A stretch of DNA of 64,000 bases, from NCBI RefSeq assembly GCF_018812025.1, contig NC_063054.1, positions 28,582,356-28,646,355 of the forward strand, given 5' to 3'. The translations under genes and the position numbers were made by a program. The notes under the pieces were generated by a model. That model did not search any database, was not told the origin of the DNA, and was given only the letters and a program-made list of their open reading frames with translations. Positions 36,116 through 48,100 of the stretch are shown piece by piece. This DNA is from Megalobrama amblycephala (lineage: Eukaryota; Chordata; Actinopteri; Cypriniformes; Xenocyprididae). The number at the start of each line of letters is the position of its first letter. Position 1 is the stretch's first letter.

Positions 36116-38696
36116 AACAAATTACTATCAGCAAACTATGTAGAACCCTGAAAGCTTGAATGAGTCTTTCTCTATTAATAATTACTGTAGTAATATATGT
36201 AAGTCTATATTAAGTAATATAGTTATGTTCCCTCATTAAGTGGAACACTGATGGATTCAAAGTGCTTTCTGTCATTTTAACAGATGAAGAGCAGATCATA
36301 AGAACATAATTTCTGTTGTCTTTTTCATATTGTTATGGTGAAATACTAAAAAAAAAAAAAAAAGAAAAGAAAGAAAATAACCTGCAGGAACAGAACACAG
36401 AAGACTGAATAGAGCTCTCATCACAGAAATTCTTCTGACATCAATCTCACATTAAAATTCCAAGCGTTACATTATTTCCTGATGGATAAAAATAGAGCAT
36501 GATGATAAATGTACAGCTCATTTAGTCAAACTGACAGATCAGGATTATTTGAAATGAATTGTTCTTTTGTGTGCCAGCTTTCTAAACCAGAAGTGCCACC
36601 CTTATTTTAATATACATAAGGCTTGTTTGGAAAAAGGTGGATATATTGTCAAATATAAGCTATAAGCTTAAATTGTATAATTGCATATGTAACAGGGCCA
36701 CCAAGGTTATATAACAATGCTCATAAAATGTATAAAGCTGACAAATCTGACAAACAGCAGGCATTTATGATGTTTTTTGTTTGTCTTTGTTTTTTTAAAT
36801 TGGCATAAATTTTGTGCGTTTGTGCCTAAAATTCATTGTCATGACCATGACCATCACCAGCCCAGTCCCCTTAGCACACTACATTTCCCAGCATCCCTCC
36901 TGTTCCTCACCTGCACTCACTCAGCCATCACCTGCACCTGTTATTTTTGTTAAAGTACAATGTCGTTTTGACCATAATAATGTACTAAATCTAACTCGTA
37001 TAAATATTGCAGTAGTATAGAGAAATATTATACATACATTTATAGGTAAAATCAAACTCTGAGCCTCCTGTGCCCATTCTGTGATGACAAACAACTTCAC
37101 TGTGCAAAGGATCATAGGGGCCCGAAGTGTCCATCAGTTGTACCCTTCGAAATCCTTCATTCTGACGGGCTCTATGAAGTGGCCAGTTTTGAGCACTTCG
37201 GAACTTTGGAACGACCCTTCAATATGGCGGCCATGATTGTTTTCACTTCGCAATGCCCTTCGGAGGGTATCTCTCGTTTGGAACACACGTAGATGTATCC
37301 TTTGCTGCCTTTGATATCCCACAATCCTGTGCTTTCCATTCTGTGACAGTTGAGCTAGAAAAATAGAGATGGCGTCCGAAAGTTGCGTTTGCTGGTCAGT
37401 TTGTGTGTAAATGTATGTTTTTGACCAACATTTTGCAATTTTGATGTAATTTCTAGCAAGAAAGTACTACTGTAGTAATTAAATATTTGTTTAGTTCTCA
37501 CCAAAGCTCGAGCTATTTTACGGTAGATCATTAAACTGTTACACTGCCTCAGATGTGTGTCTGAAATCAGTTTTGTGAGGTACCTTCATGCACAAACGCT
37601 GCCTTACAAGTCATTGCTTTATAAGGCAGCGAGGCAGCGAGGCAGGGAGGCAGTAAGTCAGCCAGATGCAGCCAGTGTCTGGTCTATGACTTGAACTATG
37701 GATAACTTGCCTGTATTCCCTACCTGTGACTTAAATTGCATTTCTTTGACTGGCTGTTAGTGACTCCAAAAGGGAGTCAATCCCATAGACCCCCCCCCCC
37801 ATGTTAAAATGCCCAACTTTACAGCAGAAAAAAAAAATATGTTTATAGCCTGGTACAAAAAGTGGTTTTGGTCTATATAGCTAATTTTGCCCTTCATGAC
37901 AACTCTGAGGGGGGTGAATTGTTTTTATAATTCATCTGTTGAAATTATATTAAGCCTTGAAGTTCTGCATAACTAAGGGCGTGGTCACTTGAGTGACAGG
38001 TGGATTGCCACCTCACCTCAGCTAATTCCAGCTGCTGAACTTGGCATCTCTGCCGTGTTTGTGCTATTTTCAGGAATTTGGGAAATGTTTGACATTTTTT
38101 GTTAATTTCTATGCACATTTTATATGAAACTGCATTTTCAAAAATTGCATATAGATAAAATAAATTAATTCACATCACTGCATATTTAGAATAGAATTTT
38201 CTCTCTCATCCACTTTCTAGCTTTCTGCTTTTAAAGTGTACTCTCCAATTAAGACAAGGAACATTTTTATTAGTTTTGATTTTGACCCAACAATTTAAAT
38301 TAGCAGTTTACAAGAAGTATAAAATTAAGAAAGCTACTCAGGTAAATACAATATGCAGAGGTGTAAAATTATTGGTTATTATCGGTCCAAAGTAACATTT
38401 GGAAATTTTGGAAACATTTGGAATTTATCATAACAAAGCATATATATATATATATATATACTTGTGAACTTCACAAACCACAGAAAACTAATTTGATTTG
38501 TAAAAAAAAACAAAAACAAAAAAACCCCCCAATTTTCCAAATCCATACCCCTAAACACTGCATTTACAGTACATTACCCAAAGAAGTCATAAAAAAAGTC
38601 ATTGTAACATCATCATTAGACTAATGATCTCAGAACATGGCAGACATTCTACATTTAACAGACATTGCAGTAGAGGAAACACTTTTAGAGCATCTT
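36116..38696. other. Intergenic between genes A and B
   Basis: Holds the block 36686-36785 shared with 7240-7335; a repeat fragment at 36830-36960 resembling 63423-63510 (CACCTGCACTCACTC); an unclassified GC-richer repeat at about 37130-37370; and from about 38385 the 3' flank shared with gene A. No gene seen. TA tract at about 38438-38460. Confidence 0.45.
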
Positions 38697-39183
38697 TTAA
38701 GTGTTCATAATGGCATATGAGTCATTTGAAGATGTAACTGGTGAGGAAAGGTTGGCTGCAGACACGTTGTACACATCTGCAAAAAGTTAGATGTATCTTA
38801 TTTGCATAACTATTGTCTTTACATTGATTAATTTATCAGCCACATTTATTCAAATTACAATAATAACAATACTAATGATTCATCTTAATGAAAATATATT
38901 TAAAAATATTTATTTTTAGATTTATGTCATCTACTCACTCCTCTGTCGTATCCTTTGAAATAAAGTCCCGAGTCCAGATGTGGATGATGGTCCTGCACTG
39001 GTGCTCTGTGAAGAGATATCAGTCAAATGATGTAAAAATATTTAAGCAATGGTTAGAAGTTGAACGTTACTTAAAGTCCTATAGAACTCATATAAGTGTG
39101 TACTGCTATAGAATGGCATTTACCTTGGTATTGCTGGAACTGAGTTTCTGTAGTGACAGCTTTCCTGGAAGTGACTCACGAAC
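38697..39183 (-). CDS. Gene B: cytoplasmic tail exons
   Basis: Exons 39183-39124 (VRESLPGKLSLQKLSSSNTK), 39005-38939 (STSAGPSSTSG to RIRQR) and 38776-38697 (NVYNVSAANLSSPVT to SYAIMNT and stop). Phases and lengths match gene A, allowing whole-codon changes. The tail is Ser/Thr-rich with basic residues near the membrane. Confidence 0.85.
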
Positions 39184-42100
39184 CTGCAACAAAAAGATCT
39201 CTACTTTACTCCCAGTCTCCTAAATGTCTGCTTATTACACGGCTCTGAAATGGCTGTTTCTGATTTGTCATTCGCGCCATCCAGCGATCACATATTTCCT
39301 AATATTCACTGTCCTAGAGCAACACTGTATATTATACCTCCTACCTGGAAACCGGTGCTATTTTCATGTCTTTCATATTCATACAAATGGATACAAATGC
39401 AGCTATCTCTGTTAGGGTCTCAGTTATCGATTATAATGAAAATCCCTATTAATATTACTGTAATGTTGTTCCAGTTTCAGTATTGCTGCTAAGTCGATTG
39501 TTTGTTGTAGTGGACTTTTTTTCTTAGATAAAATACAGGTGAATTTGTTAAATAATGTAAACTTAAATTTTTCATGTTCACGTATTTGGTGGACAGCCGT
39601 GTAATAAGCAGGATAATGTGCTTTCATTCAAATAACAATTTAAATAAACCCTTCCAGGGGGACATGCTGTTGTCAAAATTGTAATGTATGGTTTAATATA
39701 ATGCATATAATGGCAGACCTTTAGATTAACTCCAGCATTAGAAATTTAAGTGGCTTTACTTAAGCTCTTATAAAGCAACAGAAGTAAGCTCATACCTTGT
39801 TGTCCAAAAGAGTTCCAAACACCAAAATAAAGAATCCCTAATAAAGAAAGTGTTACAAATACAGGTAGCAGTTACAATATGGTTCAATTTTAAATTAATT
39901 GAAGACAAAAAACAAACATGGAAATACACAATAAATCAAAGTGCAGCATTAGTGGGTTGCACAAACTGGAATACACAAAATGCAACATTAATATAAAATT
40001 GATAGAGACAGAAAATGATACCTGCAGTGAATTGAGGATTGTAAACACCACATGAACACCCAAGTCACGTGAAACCATGGTTCCAATTCCAAATCCCCAT
40101 GTTAGACCAAAGATAGGAGTCAAAATGGCCACACATCGGAAAATGACCACAAGGGCATGTTTCTCATCTGGTTGAGTTGTGGCTCCAACTCCTCTCCTCA
40201 ACATCTTATACAGAACCACAATCAAAACCACAAGGTTTATGGCTACAATAGTGAGAGCTGGAATCACAAATGCCAGCAGGGCCTTAGATTCATCCCAGTT
40301 CAGCCAGCACGCTCTTTGGGAAATATATTTTTGAGGTCCAGCTGTCGACGCAACAGTAATGACCGCTATGAGCAAAGGTGCACCATAACTGATTATGAAG
40401 GCTATGGCCATCATTCTGACCCTTGACATTTGGGACAAGACCATGACTGTACGGTAAAAGAGAAACAGCGCTGAAATTAACATCCAGAAGAAAAGAGCCA
40501 GGTAAAAAAAGTGCATGAAGAAAACCGCTGGACTGCAGCGACCCACTGAGGGTGGCTGCTCTTGATCTGTGATTGCGGCTCCAATGATGAAACAGATGTT
40601 TGCGATCAGCAGGGACACGGCAATGTTGACTATCGTCACATGTCGCATATAGGATGTGTCATTTCTTCTTACCGACTTCCATACAATAGTCTCAATAATG
40701 AGGCATATAACCAAGCTGGCCATTGAAATAGCTACACCAATGTAAGTTATATAGGCTAAGGCTTTGTTATCGATGGAAAACGGTGACATTAGGATTGAAA
40801 AAGAAGTTGTGTGGTCGCATTCACATGTAATCTTGCCAGTTTCGTTCACTGAGGGCTTTACTTCACATCCAGTGGAATCCCATCCGTCAAGACTGAAGTT
40901 CCAAAAGACACACTGAGGATTTCCCAAAGACTGATTAGTAATGTCAAACGCAAAAGAAATGTTGTTAATTGTTTGGTTCACCTTAACAACAACCACATCT
41001 CCATTTATAAGCGCATCTGATTTCCTACTGTCATTATTAGTATCACGAGTAGGTAGGACATTGTCAAGAGTTGTGAAGATTATGATGGTTACAGTAGTCA
41101 CATTAGGAACCTGTGGTATTACAACCTCTGTAGTTGAGTTTGGCAGTGTTGATGTTATACTGAATGAGTTTTTAATTGTAGTTCTGTTCAGCTGAATTGA
41201 TGTTTCATTAATCGAAAACTCATCTTTAAGACGGTCACTTATCTTCTCAATAGCATCCAGAAGTCGAATGCTGGTGTTTTCTGTGGTGTTTCCTTTGCTC
41301 AGTTGTTTCCACGTATCACTGACATTACCTGATACAATGATGTTCACTGTTTTTAGGAAACTCTGAAAATTGGATATAAAAACATTGTTTAATATGATAA
41401 AGTTTAGGACAAAAAGGTCAAGGTACGCACATCCAAAATGTCTTGGCTAGGTGCAAGATCAAAAAATACATCAAATAATACAAAAAAGGTCTGCACACTG
41501 TTGTTCTCCCTTTACTTAGAAAAAGTTAAAAGTGGCAACGTTTCAGTCAAAGACCTTCGACAGGCTCACACATACATACAAAGGCAACAGCTCAATAAGT
41601 AGGCTATTCAGAATCAACTGTTAGCAATCAAGGTCAATCATGTGAACAGCATACCATAATTAACACAAGACAACCACATTGAAGAAACATTTAAATACAA
41701 ACACAATATCTAAACACTTTCAAAAATCCCCAAACAACCTTAACTCAACACCCAATCCGCCCCCCCCATCTTTTTTTATAATTTACAATTATTAGTCCTA
41801 GAAGCAATCAATACATACAAGTTTAGGTACAAAAAGGGCTGCATTAACGACATTCACATTTCAATACAAAACGACCCACTCACTTTCTATGTATTCCTTC
41901 AGGTAATTATAGTTTTGGTCGCTGTGCCCAGTGTAATTTTACTACAAAAACTAGTGTTTTTTTCCTCATCCTTCCTTTTAAAATCACGGGTGTCATCACT
42001 TGTACTACTAAAAATGTTATATGATAAAATGTCCATGTTGGTTAGCATATATAGGAAAAAACACAACGTGCTTTAAAAACTAGGGTTGCAGAACATCGAA

Positions 42101-45100
42101 GCAGTATATGCACAAATTATCAAAAAATAATAATAATAATAAAAAAATAATTGGTAGCAGTACTTTTCAACTTAAAAAGGTATAACCTTTCCACACTTGG
42201 GTATATTGGAATTGAACATGTTAAATTACCTGGTGATGGTAGGTGGTGATGTTAAAATTTTTATTAAAAAGAAAATCATATTATATTTACATGGACATAA
42301 TACTCTTTTCCCCAAGGGTTAAATTTAGAACTTGAACTTAACTCATTTTTATAATTGGTATTTTTTGCAGCCCTATTTATACCTAAATGTGTGTGTTGTA
42401 TAGCTTCTAGAACTAATAATTGTAAATTTATATAAAGATTGGGGACAGGTTGGGTGTTGTCTTAAGGTTGTTTGGAGATTTTTTGAAAGTTTTTGGATAT
42501 TGTGTTTGTTTTTAAATGCAAAGTAAAACTACTAAAAACTAGTAAACTACTACTAAACTAGAAATTTACTGAGACTTGAGTAAAATTAGGTAAGTATACT
42601 TAAATACACTTCAAAGTGTACTTTCATTAACTAAAAAATGTGTTACAAGTATTTAACAAGAAAATGATCAGTATACAAGTAAACTAGTTGTGTACTCAGT
42701 TTACTACTGTTACATTGAAAAGTATATACACTAAAAAGTGGACCAATTTGGTCCTAAGTAGTACACTTACAAGTATTATTGATATTAGTATACTTTCTAC
42801 ATACAATGTCTACACATTAAATTCTACATAAAAGCTAGAATGTGAATATACAAACCTCCATCACTGGCTTATTGATGACGGTATCTTGTGACAAATTAGC
42901 AATTTTGAAGAGTATATCCACAATAGCTTGGACAGTAGCAGGAGACTGCGTAATATTAACATTATTCTGTGAGGTGGCACTACTGAGGTTAGCCATAAAC
43001 TCTGGAATGTCATCCACGAGCAAGGTCTAAATTGCAAAAATACAAATATTAGAAATGCTTAAAATGGCTAGATGATTGTAGATGGAGATACATGATCAAT
43101 AGATTACCTCAGCTGTGTTTTTAAGCTTAAAGATAACATCCACTATACAGTTGTCCTGTACTTTTGTCCAAACAGGTGGTTCACATCTGTAAGTTATGGT
43201 GCCTTTAAAGCCACTTCCACAGATTCCCTTCTTTTCATCATTTGTTTTTCCAAGTCCAAGTTCTTCATTTGAACATTCATAATCTGGAGAAGAATTTGAT
43301 TGAAAGTCAGAAGGAAACAGATTGTATTCAAGAATTTCTTTCAGAATATAAAATCACATTTTGAGACTTGAAAGTATACCCTTGCAAGGTGCCCCACACT
43401 ATTCAGAAACATCAAAAATAAGTGTCAAATACAGTAACTAAATAACAGGACCAAAAAAAGTCAACACCACAAGATCAGGTGTGATGTGATCCATAGAAAA
43501 GTCTGCTAGTTTGTTAAAATCATCCAATGTAATTGAATCACAGTAAAAATGTATATAATTTGATGCTGAAAAGAATGAGAAACTGAAGGCTCACTTTCTG
43601 TGCTTGTCTTTACTGTGACTCTGCTCCAGCTGTAACTGTACGCAAGTAATTGTGGCAGATCCTTGAGACGGCATGTAAAGGTTTCCTCCTTACAATCCCC
43701 ACTTTTAGTAGGATGGTTTAATATGATGTCAGAGCCTGATGCAGGTACTAGAAAAAATATGAATAACATGGAGGATTTTATAGAATGTTTAAATGACAAC
43801 TATTCAGTAACTTTTATAAAAAATATAAAAATACAACCAATTTTGTGTGTACAACCTGATGTTTGTACTGCACCATTCAGGACCCACTCAACGTTGTAGC
43901 CAGCATCAACAGAACATCTCAGTTGGACAGTGCTGTCTTTACATGGAGAAACATGGTATTCATCACCCACAAAGATAGTGGGGCGTTGATTAATAATAAT
44001 GTTTTGCCATTTAATGTATGGTACTGTATCCGTTTGTATGATGCATGAGTATCGACCTGCATGGGGAATAATGAACCAAATAATTATTAATACAATTATA
44101 AACATAATACTTTGTAAATGAGAGGACATTCGTGACCATGTCCCAAAGTGTAGCTTAATTTTGATTGATCTATGTCATAATATGTTATCACATAGTATAA
44201 TGTATGCTATAGGACAGTGTTTCTCAACCAGGGGTCCATGGACCCCTAGTGGTCCTTGACATAATGCCAGGGGGTCCTTATAAAATATCTGAATATTAAT
44301 TTTTGTATATTTTGACATTGACATGTTCCCATAAAAGAGGAAGATAATATAGGTATAATGTACCTGACAATATGACTAAATATAGGTCAAGGGCCAAGGT
44401 CAAGTAAATATAAGTCAACAAACGTAGTAGTAGTAAATTATACCTGATTGCATTTGGTTGTCACAAAGACATTAATGATACCAATGCGCCATTTTTATTC
44501 TGGGGTCCTTGAGGATGATTCCAAATATGATGGGGGTCCATGACTCAAAAAAGGTTGAGATTCACTGCTATAGGATATCAGTTCTAATATAATTTAATAT
44601 AACTATAGTAAAGTTTTACAGTAGTCGTTTTAAAACAGGACTAACAGCAGTCAGGCACTTAACTTTGCCATGTAAGATAAAGAGGACAAAGATAAATCCC
44701 ACGTCACTCACCACTGTCACTTTCACTAGTGTTTTTCACAGTGAGAATGCTATTGTTGTTTGAAAGGGTGTATCTTGTGTTGTCCAGTGCAGGATCTTTG
44801 TTATTCACTATCCATTTTATTGGTCCCTTTGCAAAGTCTGTCTGTATACAGTTCAGGTCCAGCTTTTGCAGAGGATATAAATTACCTGTTGTGAAATCTG
44901 TTTGTTCTGAAAATAAAACCATACAGCTCATATAATTCAACAGTGAACAAAGACAAGCAATAACATACTAAATATGATGGATATAAGAAATGTGAAGGGT
45001 TTTATATTACGCATTGACTACCCTTACCACTTTGAGCAAAAGCATCTGCAGCTAAAATGATTCCTTGTGCTTTTAGAGACTCAGAGAGTGCTGTGTTTGC

Positions 45101-48100
45101 TGCTGTAAAATCAAGGTTGTTGGATGTTGCACTTATTGCGTAGTCTGCTATAACACTACCAGGCCTGTGGAACGAAACACAAACCACACCAATGTGAAAA
45201 CACTGTATTAACACTGGATTTTTATTTTTTTTTGAAAAAGCAGTGAATAAACAGGAATACGGAAGAGGATTAGGGCCAAGCAATAATAAAAAAATAAAAC
45301 CATCTCGAGATTAAAGTTGTTATATTTCGAGAAAAAGTCTAAATAAAATGTTGAGAATAAACTCGTTAAATTACGAGAAAAAAACTCATTAAACTTTGAG
45401 AAAAAAGTCGAGATAAAATGTTGAGAATAAACTCATTAAATTACGAGAAAAAACTCGTTAAATTTCAAGAAAAAAGTCGAGATAAAATGTTGAGAACAAA
45501 CTCATTAAATTACGAGAAAAAAAGTCGTTAAATTACGAGAACAAATTCGTTAAATTATGAGAAAAAAAGTTGTTAAATTTCGAGAAAAAAGTCGAGATAA
45601 AATGTTGAGAATAAAGTCATTAAATTATGAGAAAAAAGTCGTTAAATTACGAGAACAAATTCGTTAAATTACGAATTTGTTCTCAGAATTTAATGACTTT
45701 TTTCTCGAAATTTAACAACTTTAATCTCGAGATGGCTTTATTTTTTTATTATTGCTTGGCCCTAATCCTCTTCCGTACAGGAATGTTGAGTCAAAAAATG
45801 TTAAAATTTAAAGATCACACCTGAAGCCACTGACTTCTGTAGATCCAGGAATGTAGCCATTTAGCTGCTTAGAATAACTTGTGTCAATCTGTAAAAAGCA
45901 AAAGTACCCAATGTATGCTTGTAAATATGTTACAATTATACAAATTAAATTAAGTTATTTTGTGTATTAATATGACATTACTATGTTATATGTATACAGT
46001 ATGCGGATCAACCTCTCCTTTAAGACCTTGCAAAGGGGTTGTTATTGAAGGATACAATATATGTAGACTGTTTCTGACTGTTAAAGGGTTAGTTCTCCCA
46101 AAAATGAAAATTCTGTCATTAATTACTCACCCTTATGTCGTTCCACAACCATAAGACCTTTGTTCATCTTCGTAGCACAAATTAAAGGGCACCTATTATG
46201 CCCCTTTTTACAAGATTTAATATAAGTCTAAGATGTCCCAGAGTGTGTCTGTGAAGTTTCAGCTCAAAACACCCTACAGACCATTTATTATGTTAAAACT
46301 GCCAATTTTTGAGTGAGAGAAAAACAAGCTGTTTTTGTGTGTCTTTAAATGCACATGAACTGCTGCTCCCCACCCCAGAGGGCAGAGCCAATAGCTTGCG
46401 CATTCTTTACTAAAAACTAAAACATGATATCTGTTTGGTTTTAATGATCATGTCTATCGTGGACATGCTCATGTGACATTACATTTCTTCATCATCATGA
46501 AAGTTTATCATCTGCATGCGTTTTAAAGCCATATCAGTCTAAACTTCTGATATATGGTTTTCTGAGTGCACGCGACCAACGCCTGCGTTAATAGAGCTGG
46601 ATGTCAGACGGGGCATTCCGTGAGTATTAAAGGACTAGTTCCCTTTCGATACTTCACTCATACTGTGTATGGGGAAAAAACTCCTTTGTCCTCGATACTG
46701 AAGCCTTTTTCAATAACACAGTGTAACTGCACAGCCATTGGTTCAAACTGGGAAAGTTTTTGAACCAATGACGGCACGGCGGAGCTGCGTGAGCCTATGG
46801 TGATGCAGCGTGCCAAAGCCCGCCAAAGCCCGCCAGAATGAGCGGGGTGTCTGGCTATATAAGCGAGCTTTTCGCCATGTGAGACATTTTGAAATGTCAT
46901 GTCAAATATTGGCTCATTTTGGATTTCATGAGAGCTACACATTCCAAAAAAGTTGGGACAGGTAGCAATAAGAGGCCGGAAAAGTTAAATGTACATATAA
47001 GGAACAGCTGGAGGACCAATTTGCAACTCATTAGGTCAATTGGCAACATGATTGGGTATAAAAAGAGCCTCTCAGAGTGGCAGTGTCTCTCAGAAGTCAA
47101 GATGAGCAGAGGATCACCAATTCCCCCAATGCTGCGGCGAAAAATAGTGGAGCAATATCAGAAAGGAGTTTCTCAGAGAAAAATTGCAAAGAGTTTGAAG
47201 TTATCATCATCTACAGTGCATAATATCATCCAAAGATTCAGAGAATCTGGAACAATCTCTGTGCATAAGGGTCAAAGCCGGAAAACCATGCTGGATGCCC
47301 GTGATCTTCGGGCCCTTAAGATCACTGCATCACATACAGGAATGCTATTGTAATGGAAATCACAACATGGGCTCAGGAATACTTCCAGAAAACATTGTTG
47401 GTGAACACAATCCACCGTGCCATTCGCCGTTGTTCAGCTGATCTGGAGAGAGTTCGGAGAGGCTCAGGTAGACCTGTTTGCCTCACCAGAAACCTCCCAC
47501 TGCCAGTTGTTTTACTCTCTGACCGGGGGAACACTCGGGACAGATGCACTGGCACACAGCTGGCCCCGGGGCCTGCGCAAATATGCGTTTCCCCCAGTGA
47601 GCCTACTTGCACAGACCCTGTGCAAAGTCAGGGAGGACGAGGAGCGGGTCTTGTTAGTTGCGCCCTACTGGCCCAACCGGACCTGGTTCCCAGAACTCTC
47701 ACTCCTCGCGACAGCCCCTCCCTGGCCCATTCCTCTGAGGAAGGACCTTCTTTCTCAGAGACGGGGCACTCTTTGGCACCCGCGTCCAGACCTCTGGAAA
47801 CTCCATGTCTGGTCCCTGGACGGGACGCGGAGGTTCTAGGTGACTTACCCCCCGAGGTACTTAACACCATCACTTCGGCTCGTGCATTGTCTACGAGACG
47901 TGCCTATGCCTCGAAGTGGAACCTGTTCGTCGAGTGGTGCTCTTCTCGCCGAGAAGACCCCCGAAGATGCTCGATCGGTGTCGTGCTTTCCTTCTTGCAG
48001 CAAGGGTTGGAGCGTAGGCTGTCCCCCTCCACCCTCAAAGTCCATTCTGCTGCTATCTCCGCTTACCACGACCACATAGATGGCAAATCTGTTGGTCAGC

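Noticed and set aside
45300..45690. Short repeated units that resemble a CRISPR-like array
   Set aside because: The units are directly adjacent without unique spacers, sit between transposon ends, and the genome is eukaryotic.
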